Positions 42,863 to 52,101 of a DNA stretch of 64,000 nt are shown here, piece after piece. The position numbers were made by a program, and so were the translations under genes. The notes below the pieces were generated by a model. The model had not been told where the DNA came from, made no database searches, and was given only the letters and a program-made list of their open reading frames with translations. Location: the NCBI GenBank assembly GCA_963793275.1, contig CAWBZL010000001.1, forward strand, positions 310,001-374,000. Reading direction: 5' to 3'. How positions within the stretch are numbered: position 1 is the stretch's first letter; every line of letters begins with the position of its first letter. Source of the DNA: Marinirhabdus sp963793275. Lineage in GTDB: Bacteria > Bacteroidota > Bacteroidia > Flavobacteriales > Flavobacteriaceae.

Positions 42863-43735
42863 ATGAGCACAGAGACCCTAACACCTACGAGACCTGCCCC
42901 AAAGCCTAAATGGCTTCGGGTAAAGCTGCCAACCGGTAAAAAATACACCGAATTACGTGGCCTGGTAGACAAATACGATTTGCACACTATTTGTACCTCC
43001 GGAAGCTGTCCGAATATGGGCGAATGCTGGACGGAAGGTACTGCAACCTTTATGATTTTAGGAAATGTATGTACTCGCTCCTGTGGTTTTTGTGGTGTAA
43101 AAACCGGAAGACCTGATACACTGGATTGGGACGAACCGGAAAAGGTTGCGAGATCTATCAAGTTAATGGAAATTAAACACGCTGTAATTACCTCTGTAGA
43201 TCGTGACGATTTAAAAGATATGGGATCTATTATCTGGGCCGAAACTGTAAAAGCAATTCGCCGTATGAATCCGGAGACTACTCTGGAAACCCTTATTCCA
43301 GATTTTCAAGGTGTCACCAGGCATATAGATCGCATTATTGAGGTAGCACCCGAAGTTGTTTCGCATAACATGGAAACCGTAAAACGTCTTACCCGGGAAG
43401 TACGCATACAAGCCAAATACGAACGTAGCCTGGAAGTACTTCGTTATTTAAAAGCCGAAGGTATAAACCGCACCAAAAGTGGGATCATGCTGGGCTTAGG
43501 CGAAAAAGAAGATGAGGTTTTACAGACCATGGAAGACCTAAGAAGTGTAAACCTGGACATTGTAACTATTGGACAATACCTGCAACCTTCAAAAAAACAC
43601 TTACCTGTTAAAGAATTTATTACGCCGGAGCAGTTCAAAAAATACGAAACTATAGGTTTAGAAATGGGATTCCGTCATGTGGAAAGTGGCCCCCTGGTTC
43701 GTTCTTCTTACAAAGCTCAAAAGCACTTAACGTAA
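42863..43735 (+). CDS. lipA: Lipoyl synthase
   Basis: A 290-residue radical-SAM enzyme inserting two sulfurs into octanoyl groups on lipoyl domains. Auxiliary cluster cysteines are C44, C49 and C55 (CTSGSCPNMGEC), radical-SAM cysteines C70, C74 and C77 (CTRSCGFC), with the C-terminal RSSY (VRSSYKA). The chosen ATG 42863 (MSTETLTPTR) follows a very close -7 box. gap follows 12 bp later, a likely operon. Confidence 0.97.
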   Translation: MSTETLTPTRPAPKPKWLRVKLPTGKKYTELRGLVDKYDLHTICTSGSCPNMGECWTEGTATFMILGNVCTRSCGFCGVKTGRPDTLDWDEPEKVARSIKLMEIKHAVITSVDRDDLKDMGSIIWAETVKAIRRMNPETTLETLIPDFQGVTRHIDRIIEVAPEVVSHNMETVKRLTREVRIQAKYERSLEVLRYLKAEGINRTKSGIMLGLGEKEDEVLQTMEDLRSVNLDIVTIGQYLQPSKKHLPVKEFITPEQFKKYETIGLEMGFRHVESGPLVRSSYKAQKHLT

Positions 43736-43747
43736 CGTACAGCAACA

Positions 43748-44746
43748 ATGGCAGCAAAAATTAAAGTTGGCATTAATGGCTTTGGACGTATTGGTCGTAC
43801 GCTCTTCCGTATTCTATTACACCATCCGCATATAGAAGTGGTGAAAGTAAACGACATTGCTGAGGTAAAAACCCTTGGACATCTCCTTAAATACGACAGC
43901 ATTCACGGAGTATTACACGAAACAATTGAAACTACACCAAACGGAATCATAGTTGCCGGGAAAAACGTTTATTTTTCAGCAGAAAAAGACATTGCACATA
44001 TAGACTGGCAGGATGCAGAGATTGTTATTGAAGCAACAGGAAAATTTAAAGAAAAATCCCAGCTGGAGCAACACATTAGAGGAACTGTAAAAAAATTAAT
44101 TTTATCTGTGCCGCCTCTGGACGACAGTATAAAAACGGTTGTACTGGGTGTTAATGAAGCTGATCTCTCAAAAGAAGATATTATTATTTCCAACGCATCC
44201 TGTACTACAAACAATGCGGCACCAATGCTGCAGGTACTGGACAATCTGTGCGGAATAAAACAAGCCTACATTACCACAGTACATAGTTACACAACAGACC
44301 AAAGCCTGCACGACCAGCCACACAGAGATTTACGCCGGGCGCGAGCTGCCGGGCAATCTATTGTGCCTACCACCACGGGAGCTGCAAAAGCTTTAACCAA
44401 AATTTTCCCACATCTAAGTGATGTTATTGGTGGTTGCGGCATTAGAGTGCCGGTACCCAACGGTTCTTTGTGCGATATTACTTTAAATGTTCATAACGAG
44501 GTATCCATTGAAACTATTAATGATGCCTTTAAAAAGGCTTCGGAAACGGAGCTAAAAGGGATACTTCAATATACCGAAGATCCCATTGTTTCTATAGATA
44601 TTGTAGGAAATACGCATTCTTGTATTTTCGATGCCGGGATGACTTCGGTAATAGGAACTATGGTAAAAATTATTGGCTGGTACGATAACGAAGTGGGATA
44701 TTCTTCAAGAATAGTTGATTTAATCCTTCATATTTCAAGGAAATAA
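43748..44746 (+). CDS. gap: Type I glyceraldehyde-3-phosphate dehydrogenase
   Basis: A 332-residue NAD-dependent enzyme of glycolysis. It has the Rossmann opening NGFGRIGRTLFR, ND at the end of strand 2 (NAD preference), and the catalytic C152 in SNASCTTNNAAP. NVHNEVSIETIN and SCIFDAGM lie in the catalytic half. It is probably transcribed with lipA. Whether it acts in glycolysis or gluconeogenesis (GapB-like) cannot be told from this window. Confidence 0.95.
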   Translation: MAAKIKVGINGFGRIGRTLFRILLHHPHIEVVKVNDIAEVKTLGHLLKYDSIHGVLHETIETTPNGIIVAGKNVYFSAEKDIAHIDWQDAEIVIEATGKFKEKSQLEQHIRGTVKKLILSVPPLDDSIKTVVLGVNEADLSKEDIIISNASCTTNNAAPMLQVLDNLCGIKQAYITTVHSYTTDQSLHDQPHRDLRRARAAGQSIVPTTTGAAKALTKIFPHLSDVIGGCGIRVPVPNGSLCDITLNVHNEVSIETINDAFKKASETELKGILQYTEDPIVSIDIVGNTHSCIFDAGMTSVIGTMVKIIGWYDNEVGYSSRIVDLILHISRK

Positions 44747-44781
44747 GTATATTTAACTCCAAAGTATACCCAACCTACTTA

Positions 44782-47034
44782 ATGCAAAGTTTGTACACTA
44801 AAAATATAAAGCTACTGCTTACTACTTTATGCTTTTTTACGTTGTTTGCTGTCTATTCTCAACAAACAAGGAAAGATTCTATTGCAGTTATTAAAACCTT
44901 GCACCAACAAGCCACGAATGATATTTCTGAACAAAATTTTGAAAGTGCCTCTCTAAAGCTCATTGAAGCCGATAAAAAGATTGATGAGGGTAAATTTCAG
45001 GAATTGAAGCTGGATTCTAAGTTACGCATGGCTGAACTTAGTTATTATATTCAAAATTACGGTAAAGCAAGAACTGAACTGGAGGTTGCTTTATCTTACA
45101 TAAATGAGAAAATTCCCCCTCAAACAAAAGCGCAAACTTATACCCTTTATGGACTTATACTCACCAGAAATTATGAGTATACATTAGCCGAAGATTACCT
45201 GGAAAAAGCCGATAAATTATACGTAACTCAAAAAAACGAAGCAGGACAAGCAAACGTTATACTTGGGTTTGGTATTTTAGAATTAAAACGAGAGAACTAC
45301 AAAAAAGCAATAAACTACTTTACTGCGTGTCTTCCTATTTTTAGAATAGAAGATATGAAATATCAGGAAGCATTCGCCGAAATTAATAAAGCTCAAGCAC
45401 TACTTAACGTTTCCGATGAAGAAATTAAAGATGCCCTTGGACAAGCCAAAATTTCTATAGCAAATGCCCAAAGAATTATTGATGCAAGAGGCTATTCTAA
45501 ACTAAGAACCGAAAGCTATAAAACAGGTTCACAAATAGCACTAAGAAGCGGACAAACAGCCGAGGCTGAAAAACTATTAAAACAGTATTTAAAACTTAAT
45601 GACTCTATAAATCAGATATACGCTCAAGCCATTTCCAGTAGCGTAGATGCAAAAAGTAGTGTTGGTGATCTTAAACAGGAAATAGAAAACAAGCAGTCTG
45701 AAATTGATGCACAAGCACGATCCCTGAATCTCAACAAGATGACAACAGGCTTAAGTATTGCTTTAATTATAATTCTGTCCTTACTTACTCTTTCACTTTA
45801 CAAAAACAACAATTTACGCGCAAAAGCAAACAATTTATTGCAGGATAAAAATGTAGAAATGCAAAGTGCTAAAGAAAAAGCAGAGAAAGCATCTTTAGCC
45901 AAAGCACAGTTTCTTAGCACCATTACCCACGAGTTACGTACTCCCTTATATGCTGTGACGGGACTCACGCACCTATTGCTGGAAGAAGACCCGAAAGAGC
46001 AACAAAAGGAACACTTAAATTCCTTAAAATTTTCCGGGGAATATTTATTATCCCTCATTAATAATATATTGGATTTGAACAAACTGGAAGCAAATAAGGT
46101 TGAAATTGAAAAATCTACATTCTCCTTAAAAAAACGCATCAACGACGTGCTCATAGCGCTTAAAAAATCTGCAGACGACCGTAAAAACACATTAAAACTT
46201 GAGTATGACGATGGCATCCCGGCAAAGCTTATGGGAGACCCATTAAAACTTTCACAAATATTAATAAACCTTATTGGAAACTCTGTAAAATTTACACAAA
46301 ATGGCGAGGTAGTTATTAGGGTTTCCAAGCTGGATCAAAACAATTCTAAGGTAAAATTACACGTTGAAGTTGAAGACAATGGAGTTGGAATTTCAAAGAA
46401 AAAACAAAAAAGTATTTTCGAAACTTTTTCGCAGGCATCGCTTCAAATTAACAGGAAATTTGGTGGTACCGGGCTAGGTCTTTCCATCGTGAAAAATCTG
46501 TTGGAGCTTATGGGAAGTAAGATTCATCTGGAAAGCCAACTAGGAAAGGGTTCTAAGTTTTGGTTCAATATAAACTTTAATATTTCTGAAGAATTCCAGG
46601 AAGACGACAGCACGAAAAAGTCTAAATACGAAATTGACTATGCCTCGTTAGAAAATAAACAGGTACTAGTGGTTGAAGACAACAAAATTAACCAAATGAT
46701 CACCAAAAAAATCCTGGAGAAAAACAAGATGATTTGTGATGTGGCAGACAATGGGATGGATGCAGTGAAAATGGTAGAGAAGAAAGAGTTCGACATTATT
46801 TTAATGGATATTCATATGCCTGGCATAAGTGGTATTGAAGCTACTCAAAAGATACGGGAATTTAACAAAGAGCTACCAATAATAGCACTTACAGCCGTTA
46901 CTATAGATGAAAATCTGGACGATTTCTACAGGGCCGGATTTAATGAAATTATTCCGAAACCTTTTAAAACTGAGGAATTCTTCGAGAAAATATACAAAAC
47001 TATAGAAGGTAGAAAAATGCCTGTACCAAAATAG
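44782..47034 (+). CDS. Hybrid sensor histidine kinase with TPR sensor region
   Basis: A 750-residue two-component hybrid. A signal peptide (1-26) leads to a TPR-like periplasmic region (about 30-280), one membrane helix (about 323-340) and a coiled coil. HisKA follows with H383 (THELRTPLYAVTG), then the HATPase with N500, DNGVGIS (532-538) and GGTGLGLSIV (561-570). The receiver has D676 (MDIHMPG) and K726. No separate regulator gene is adjacent, so the output is unknown. Periplasmic TPR regions are common in Bacteroidetes hybrids. Confidence 0.93.
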   Translation: MQSLYTKNIKLLLTTLCFFTLFAVYSQQTRKDSIAVIKTLHQQATNDISEQNFESASLKLIEADKKIDEGKFQELKLDSKLRMAELSYYIQNYGKARTELEVALSYINEKIPPQTKAQTYTLYGLILTRNYEYTLAEDYLEKADKLYVTQKNEAGQANVILGFGILELKRENYKKAINYFTACLPIFRIEDMKYQEAFAEINKAQALLNVSDEEIKDALGQAKISIANAQRIIDARGYSKLRTESYKTGSQIALRSGQTAEAEKLLKQYLKLNDSINQIYAQAISSSVDAKSSVGDLKQEIENKQSEIDAQARSLNLNKMTTGLSIALIIILSLLTLSLYKNNNLRAKANNLLQDKNVEMQSAKEKAEKASLAKAQFLSTITHELRTPLYAVTGLTHLLLEEDPKEQQKEHLNSLKFSGEYLLSLINNILDLNKLEANKVEIEKSTFSLKKRINDVLIALKKSADDRKNTLKLEYDDGIPAKLMGDPLKLSQILINLIGNSVKFTQNGEVVIRVSKLDQNNSKVKLHVEVEDNGVGISKKKQKSIFETFSQASLQINRKFGGTGLGLSIVKNLLELMGSKIHLESQLGKGSKFWFNINFNISEEFQEDDSTKKSKYEIDYASLENKQVLVVEDNKINQMITKKILEKNKMICDVADNGMDAVKMVEKKEFDIILMDIHMPGISGIEATQKIREFNKELPIIALTAVTIDENLDDFYRAGFNEIIPKPFKTEEFFEKIYKTIEGRKMPVPK

Positions 47035-47046
47035 CAGTGCAACATG

Positions 47047-48060
47047 TTATCCCAGTCGCTTCTTGTCTATTGATTTTCTTACAAAATCTTCAAAAAATTC
47101 GCCTTGTTCTTTTAAAATGAGTGTTTCAATTGGGAGGTAATACAAGGCAAATTTTTCTAGCTGGCTTTCCAAACGCATAAAATCTTTTTCGGTCGTTAGG
47201 ATAATTTCCTTTCGTTGAAGCTGTTCTATTTCAGCAGAAGAAAAGTTGTGGTGATCGGGAAATTTTCTGTGTTCAAATTTAAAATTCTTTTCAGTTAAAA
47301 AGCGAATCAGAGGCGAAGGATCTGCAATACCAGTAACCAACGTAAATGGCTTGTCCTGTAAATACTGTAAAGGGAAACTTTCTGAAGTATTAAAAATTTC
47401 CAATCCATAGCCAATAGCCGAAAAATATAGCTTTTGATGGGTAGATATAGGTATTCTCAATTCAACCTTCTGCAATGTTGCGTATGGGACCCGTGGCGGG
47501 CACTTGGTAACCACCAGGCAATTTGCTCGTTTAGAACCGCTCCTTGGCTCACGTAAATTACCCGTAGGCAGCATGTAGTCATCCATAAATAAATCATGGA
47601 ATGGCGTGAGCAAAATAGTAACGGCTGCTTTCACTTTTCTGTGCTGAAAAGCATCATCCAATAAGATCACATCTGCTCTGGCTTCTAACAGTTCAATACC
47701 GGTACGTCTGTCGGCACAAACGGCTACCGTTACATCGGGATATTTTTTCTTAAACTGAAGGGGTTCGTCCCCTACTTCGGTTGCTGAATGGGTTTCGGTT
47801 ACTTCTAGAAATCCGTTGGTTTCCCGTTTGTAACCACGGCTTAAAACCGCAATTCTATAGTCATCTTTTAAAAACGAAATAAGGTATTCTATCATAGGAG
47901 ATTTGCCCGTCCCTCCTACCGAAAGATTCCCCACGCAAACCAAAGGGGTTTTATATTCCCGGCTCTCCAAAACCCCTTTTTCATACAAAAAGTTACGAAA
48001 ACCAGTAATCCATCCATATAAAATGGCAAAAGGAAATAGGAATTTTCGGAGTAGTTTCAT
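47047..48060 (-). CDS. lpxK: Tetraacyldisaccharide 4'-kinase
   Basis: A 337-residue inner-membrane kinase that phosphorylates the 4' position of the lipid A disaccharide precursor. The P-loop-type motif GNLSVGGTGKSP (44-55) is exact for LpxK. An N-terminal membrane helix (about 5-20) and a C-terminal ligand region (FPDHHNFSSAEIE) are present. It shows the organism makes lipid A. Divergent from the Nif3 gene. Confidence 0.95.
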   Translation of the reverse strand: MKLLRKFLFPFAILYGWITGFRNFLYEKGVLESREYKTPLVCVGNLSVGGTGKSPMIEYLISFLKDDYRIAVLSRGYKRETNGFLEVTETHSATEVGDEPLQFKKKYPDVTVAVCADRRTGIELLEARADVILLDDAFQHRKVKAAVTILLTPFHDLFMDDYMLPTGNLREPRSGSKRANCLVVTKCPPRVPYATLQKVELRIPISTHQKLYFSAIGYGLEIFNTSESFPLQYLQDKPFTLVTGIADPSPLIRFLTEKNFKFEHRKFPDHHNFSSAEIEQLQRKEIILTTEKDFMRLESQLEKFALYYLPIETLILKEQGEFFEDFVRKSIDKKRLG

Positions 48061-48144
48061 AGAAAATTAAAGTGTAAAGATAACTTTGTTACCATAAATA
48101 CACATAAAATTGATAAACTGTTATCTTTACTAAAAGATTTTACA

Positions 48145-49239
48145 ATGATCGTACAAGACGTAATCACTATTTTGAATAACCACGCCCCGCTTGCGTACGC
48201 AGAGGATTTTGACAACACAGGTTTGCTCGTAGGAGACACCAGTAGTAAGGTGACGGGTATTTTGGTAACGCTGGACACACTGGAAGCTGTTGTGGACGAA
48301 GCCATAAAAAACAACTGCAATCTTATTGTGAGTTTTCATCCCATAATCTTTTCAGGCTTAAAAAAACTTACCGGCAAAACCTATGTAGAACGTACGGTAC
48401 AAAAAGCTATAAAAAACGATATTTCAATCTTTGCCATCCATACGGCTTTAGATAATTCATGGAACGGAGTAAATGCCAGAATGTGCGAAGTATTAGGGTT
48501 ACAAAACCGGAATATCCTACTACCAAAAACGCAGATCATTCAAAAACTCACCACGTTTGTGCCAACTGAAAAGCTGGAAGAAGTAAGAAACGCTTTATTT
48601 GAAAGTGGTGCAGGCAACATAGGTAATTACAGCCATTGTGGCTTTTTTATAGAAGGGAAAGGTAGTTTTAAAGGAGAAGAGGGAAGTAATCCGAAGGTTG
48701 GCTCCAAAGGAGAATTACGTTTTGAAGACGAAACACAACTAGGCGTTACATTTCCGAAACATTTACAGGCCAGCGTTTTAAAAGCATTATTTAAAGCGCA
48801 TCCCTACGAAGAAGTTGCCTACGAAATTACAACGCTGGAAAATACCCATCAACACCTGGGAATGGGGATGATAGGTGAATTAGCAGAAGCTGTTCCGGAA
48901 AAAGAATTTCTAGCCATGACAAAAACTATCTTTAAAACAGGATGTGTACGACATTCTGCATTTACAAATAAATCTATAAAAAAAGTAGCTGTTCTGGGCG
49001 GGAGCGGGAGCTTTGCTATACAGGCTGCAAAGGCGCAGGGAGCAGATGCTTTTGTCTCCGCCGATTTTAAATACCACGACTTTTTTCAGGCTGAAAACAA
49101 GATTTTGCTGTGCGATGTGGGACATTATGAGAGCGAACAATACACAAAAGACCTTTTAGTTGCCATTCTTACAAAAAAAATCACTAATTTTGCAGTCGTT
49201 TTATCACAAACAAATACCAATCCTATTAGCTATTTTTAA
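48145..49239 (+). CDS. Nif3-like dinuclear metal-centre protein
   Basis: A 364-residue NIF3/DUF34 protein. The N-terminal half has VSFHPIIFSGLK (H65) and FAIHTALDNSWNGVN, and the C-terminal half has VGHYESEQ, which together form the two-metal site. A PII-like insertion (about 125-230) separates them, as in the longer bacterial members; HPYEEVAYEI lies in it. Proposed as a GTP cyclohydrolase I type 2, but activity is not generally proven. It lies 3 bp upstream of the ribbon-like gene, a common pairing. Confidence 0.92.
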   Translation: MIVQDVITILNNHAPLAYAEDFDNTGLLVGDTSSKVTGILVTLDTLEAVVDEAIKNNCNLIVSFHPIIFSGLKKLTGKTYVERTVQKAIKNDISIFAIHTALDNSWNGVNARMCEVLGLQNRNILLPKTQIIQKLTTFVPTEKLEEVRNALFESGAGNIGNYSHCGFFIEGKGSFKGEEGSNPKVGSKGELRFEDETQLGVTFPKHLQASVLKALFKAHPYEEVAYEITTLENTHQHLGMGMIGELAEAVPEKEFLAMTKTIFKTGCVRHSAFTNKSIKKVAVLGGSGSFAIQAAKAQGADAFVSADFKYHDFFQAENKILLCDVGHYESEQYTKDLLVAILTKKITNFAVVLSQTNTNPISYF

Positions 49240-49242
49240 TTT

Positions 49243-50025
49243 ATGGCCACAAAAACAGAAACCACTGTAGAAGAGAAGTTAAGAGCCCTTTACGACTTAC
49301 AATTAATTGATTCTCGAGTAGATGAAATTAGAAACGTTCGCGGGGAATTACCTTTAGAAGTTGAAGATCTTGAAGACGAGGTTGCAGGAATGAACACACG
49401 TCTGGACAAGTTAAAGGCAGAACTTGAAGTTATTGAAGATAACATTAAAGAAAAAAAGAACGGGATTGAAGAATCTAAGTCTCTTATTAAAAAATATACT
49501 GCACAGCAAGACAACGTGCGTAACAACCGTGAGTTTAATTCTTTAAGCAAAGAAGTTGAATTCCAGGAATTGGAAATTCAGTTGGCAGATAAGCACATTA
49601 AAGAATTTAAGGCACAAATCGAGCAAAAGAATGCTGTGATCGAGGAAACTCAAGCCAAATTAGGAGGTCGTCAAGATCACTTAAAGCACAAGCAAAGTGA
49701 GCTCAATGAAATCTTAGCCGAAACTGAGAAGGAAGAAAAAGCATTGATCAAAGAATCTGAAAAATTCGAAAAGAAAATTGAAGAGCGTCTGGTAAAAGCT
49801 TATAAGCGCATTAGAACCAATGTGAAAAATGGTCTGGCTGTTGTTCCCGTAGAACGAGGTGCTTCCGGAGGATCTTTCTTTACCATCCCGCCACAAGTGC
49901 AGATGGAGATTGCTTCCCGTAAAAAAATTATTACAGATGAGCACAGTGGACGTATCTTAGTAGATCCGGAACTGGCTACTGAAGAACAAGAAAAAATGAC
50001 CGCTTTTTTCAAAAAAATGAAATAG
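49243..50025 (+). CDS. C4-type zinc-ribbon-family protein lacking the cysteines
   Basis: A 260-residue protein with a long antiparallel coiled coil (about 10-195) and a C-terminal module equivalent to the zf-RING_7/COG1579 ribbon. In this copy the expected ligand positions read S208, S211, D232 and S235 (ERGASGGSFFTIPPQ and TDEHSGRILV), so zinc cannot bind in the usual way although the fold motif remains. I recall the same change in other Flavobacteriia. It lies 3 bp after the Nif3 gene. Relatives may act with Nif3 or ribosomes; function not established. Confidence 0.88.
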   Translation: MATKTETTVEEKLRALYDLQLIDSRVDEIRNVRGELPLEVEDLEDEVAGMNTRLDKLKAELEVIEDNIKEKKNGIEESKSLIKKYTAQQDNVRNNREFNSLSKEVEFQELEIQLADKHIKEFKAQIEQKNAVIEETQAKLGGRQDHLKHKQSELNEILAETEKEEKALIKESEKFEKKIEERLVKAYKRIRTNVKNGLAVVPVERGASGGSFFTIPPQVQMEIASRKKIITDEHSGRILVDPELATEEQEKMTAFFKKMK

Positions 50026-50080
50026 GCCTTTGACTCCGCTCAGGTGCTTCATATTTTAATTGAAAACCCATACTATAATA

Positions 50081-50112
50081 AAGCCTTCACATATTGTGAG
50101 GGCTTTTTTTTG
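50081..50112 (+). terminator. Terminator of the Nif3-ribbon operon
   Basis: AAGCCTTCACA (50081-50091) pairs with TGTGAGGGCTT (50095-50105), one G-U, and is followed by a T-tract. Confidence 0.88.
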
Positions 50113-50170
50113 TTATCTTTCTTGAAAGGATTTGAGATATAAACGACCAACACGAAAACAAAAAAAAGTT

Positions 50171-50851
50171 ATGAAAAATATTTTTTCAATTGCATTGGTA
50201 TCTTTATTATTATCGATGCAAGCCTCCTGCCAATCCAGCAACGAAGGCAATAAAAAAGCCGAAACACAGGCTCAAAACACACAAGAACCAGTAGAGGTTC
50301 CTGCTAAAGACGGTATGGAAAAAGCCTATTTTGCCAGTGGATGCTTTTGGTGCGTAGAAGCTATTTACGAGAGTGTAAAAGGTGTTGAAGAATCAATCTC
50401 TGGTTATAGTGGTGGGCATACTGAAAATCCCACCTACGAATCCAGCAATACCGGGCAAACAGGCCACGCCGAAGCTGTAGAAATTATTTATGACCCCAGC
50501 ATCGTAAGTTTTAAACAATTGGTAGATGTATATTTTGGATCTCAAAATGTGACTCAGGTGAACGGTCAGGGACCAGACCACGGGTCTCAGTACCGTTCTA
50601 TTGTATTCTATCAGAACGATTCTCAAAAAGAAATTATCGATGCAAAAGTAGCGGAGCTTGAAAAAGAATACGGCGAAGGCAAAGTAGCAGCACAAATCCT
50701 ACCTTTCCAGAAGTTCTGGATTGCAGAAGGGTACCACCAGAATTTTGAGCGTCTTAATCCAAACCACGGGTATATTCAAAATGTATCGGTGCCAAGATTA
50801 AGGAGATTTCAGAAAAAATTTCCTGAATTATTAAAGGAAGGAACGCACTAA
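50171..50851 (+). CDS. msrA: Lipoprotein peptide-methionine (S)-S-oxide reductase
   Basis: A 226-residue repair enzyme reducing methionine-S-sulfoxide. A lipoprotein signal ends in LLSMQASC (C20), then an Asn/Gln/Lys-rich linker, then the MsrA domain with catalytic GCFWCVEA (57-64, C58) and YHQNF. I chose ATG 50171 (MKNIFSIALV) over an upstream frame. Export implies repair of periplasmic or outer-membrane proteins. No msrB is adjacent. It is flanked by terminators. Confidence 0.95.
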   Translation: MKNIFSIALVSLLLSMQASCQSSNEGNKKAETQAQNTQEPVEVPAKDGMEKAYFASGCFWCVEAIYESVKGVEESISGYSGGHTENPTYESSNTGQTGHAEAVEIIYDPSIVSFKQLVDVYFGSQNVTQVNGQGPDHGSQYRSIVFYQNDSQKEIIDAKVAELEKEYGEGKVAAQILPFQKFWIAEGYHQNFERLNPNHGYIQNVSVPRLRRFQKKFPELLKEGTH

Positions 50852-50873
50852 ACAGCTTTCTTACAAAAAACAG

Positions 50874-50909
50874 AACCTCTTAATATTTTAAAAATTGAGA
50901 GGTTTTTTT
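50874..50909 (+). terminator. Terminator of msrA
   Basis: AACCTCTTAAT (50874-50884) pairs with ATTGAGAGGTT (50894-50904), one G-U, followed by Ts. It lies between the convergent msrA and 94-aa genes. Confidence 0.82.
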
Positions 50910-50922
50910 GTATGTAAGGCTT

Positions 50923-51207
50923 TCAATTACCCGCTATTGGAGAATTAAAAATTCCCACAGCAAGTTCTGCCCAAAGAATAGCAAACATTAATATGGTACA
51001 CAGTATTAAAAGCAATCTTTTTTTTGTGGAATGTACATTTCTAATTAAAAAACTTAGCAAACACCCCAAAGAAAGGAGTACAACACCCGCCAAAATAAAA
51101 TCCATACTACTCCACACAACTTCATCTGTGAATTGCATAGCCACCACAGGAATAAGTAAAAGCGCAATAGTTATTCCTGCTATTATTTTAAAATGCTTCC
51201 AGTTCAT
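50923..51207 (-). CDS. Hypothetical three-helix membrane protein (94 aa)
   Basis: A 94-residue protein with three membrane helices (about 7-24, 36-56 and 66-84) and almost no soluble part. I do not recognise the family. It starts 11 bp downstream of the methyltransferase gene on the same strand, so it is probably the second gene of that operon. Confidence 0.7.
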   Translation of the reverse strand: MNWKHFKIIAGITIALLLIPVVAMQFTDEVVWSSMDFILAGVVLLSLGCLLSFLIRNVHSTKKRLLLILCTILMFAILWAELAVGIFNSPIAGN

Positions 51208-51218
51208 CTATAGTAAAA

Positions 51219-52016
51219 CTAATTTTTTGTTGCCTTTATTTCAAATAGTAACGGGTACAACCCATCTGGCATTTCAAAAAGACCTTCTTCATTTTCAGCC
51301 AGTCCGGGGAAAATATTGTAAGGAGATGTATCGTGTTCTCTTAAAAATTCAATGGCCAAACCGGTATTTGCCAAAGCAGAAACTACTTCTCCCAAACTGT
51401 GATTCCAGCCATATTCTTTGCTTACCATATTCGCATCAGGATCTGCATACGTCCCATTGTATTCTTCATAAATAACTTCCTTTTGTTGGTACCCATATTT
51501 TAGTTCGGGTGGTGAGACTGTGTAATCGAACATCCAGGGAATGGGGTGAAAATCTATTATATAGAAAATCCCGCCAGATTTTAATCTTTCAGAAATCATT
51601 TCTGCCCACGGTTGCAAATCGGGTAGCCAGCCTATGGTACCGTAACTGGTAAAAATAATATCGAAGGTTTCAGTTACATATTCAGAGGTATCCAGGACAT
51701 TACAACGCACAAATGTAGCATCCAGTTGTAGTTCTTCGTTTAAAGCGCGTGCAAGTTTTACGCCTTCTTCGGAAATATCTACACCGGTACACTTTGCTCC
51801 CAACCTACTCCAGCTTAACGTGTCCTGCCCAAAATGACACTGCAAATGCAACAAGCTTTTACCGTTTACATTTCCCAAAGCCTCCAGTTCAAAAGTATTC
51901 AAGGAGGATTTTCCGTTCTTAAACGCTTCCAAAAAATAAAATTCGCTATCGGCGTGTATGCTAACCTTTTGTTCCCAGGTAGCCTTATTTGTTTCGAATG
52001 CTTTCTTTAAATCCAT
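51219..52016 (-). CDS. Class I SAM-dependent methyltransferase
   Basis: A 265-residue Rossmann-fold methyltransferase. The SAM-binding start is LLHLQCHFGQDTLSWSRLGA and CTGVDISEEGV, and the post-motif region has IIFTSYGTIGWLPDL and GGIFYIIDFHPIPW. The substrate is unknown (small molecule or quinone-type). It is first in a two-gene leftward operon with the 94-aa membrane protein. Confidence 0.88.
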   Translation of the reverse strand: MDLKKAFETNKATWEQKVSIHADSEFYFLEAFKNGKSSLNTFELEALGNVNGKSLLHLQCHFGQDTLSWSRLGAKCTGVDISEEGVKLARALNEELQLDATFVRCNVLDTSEYVTETFDIIFTSYGTIGWLPDLQPWAEMISERLKSGGIFYIIDFHPIPWMFDYTVSPPELKYGYQQKEVIYEEYNGTYADPDANMVSKEYGWNHSLGEVVSALANTGLAIEFLREHDTSPYNIFPGLAENEEGLFEMPDGLYPLLFEIKATKN

Positions 52017-52101
52017 TGGTTTAATTTACAAGCTAAATATAGTAAGTTAAATTTTGTTTAATCTATAAAACATTTAAGTAAACAATATTTACATTTAGAA
52101 T

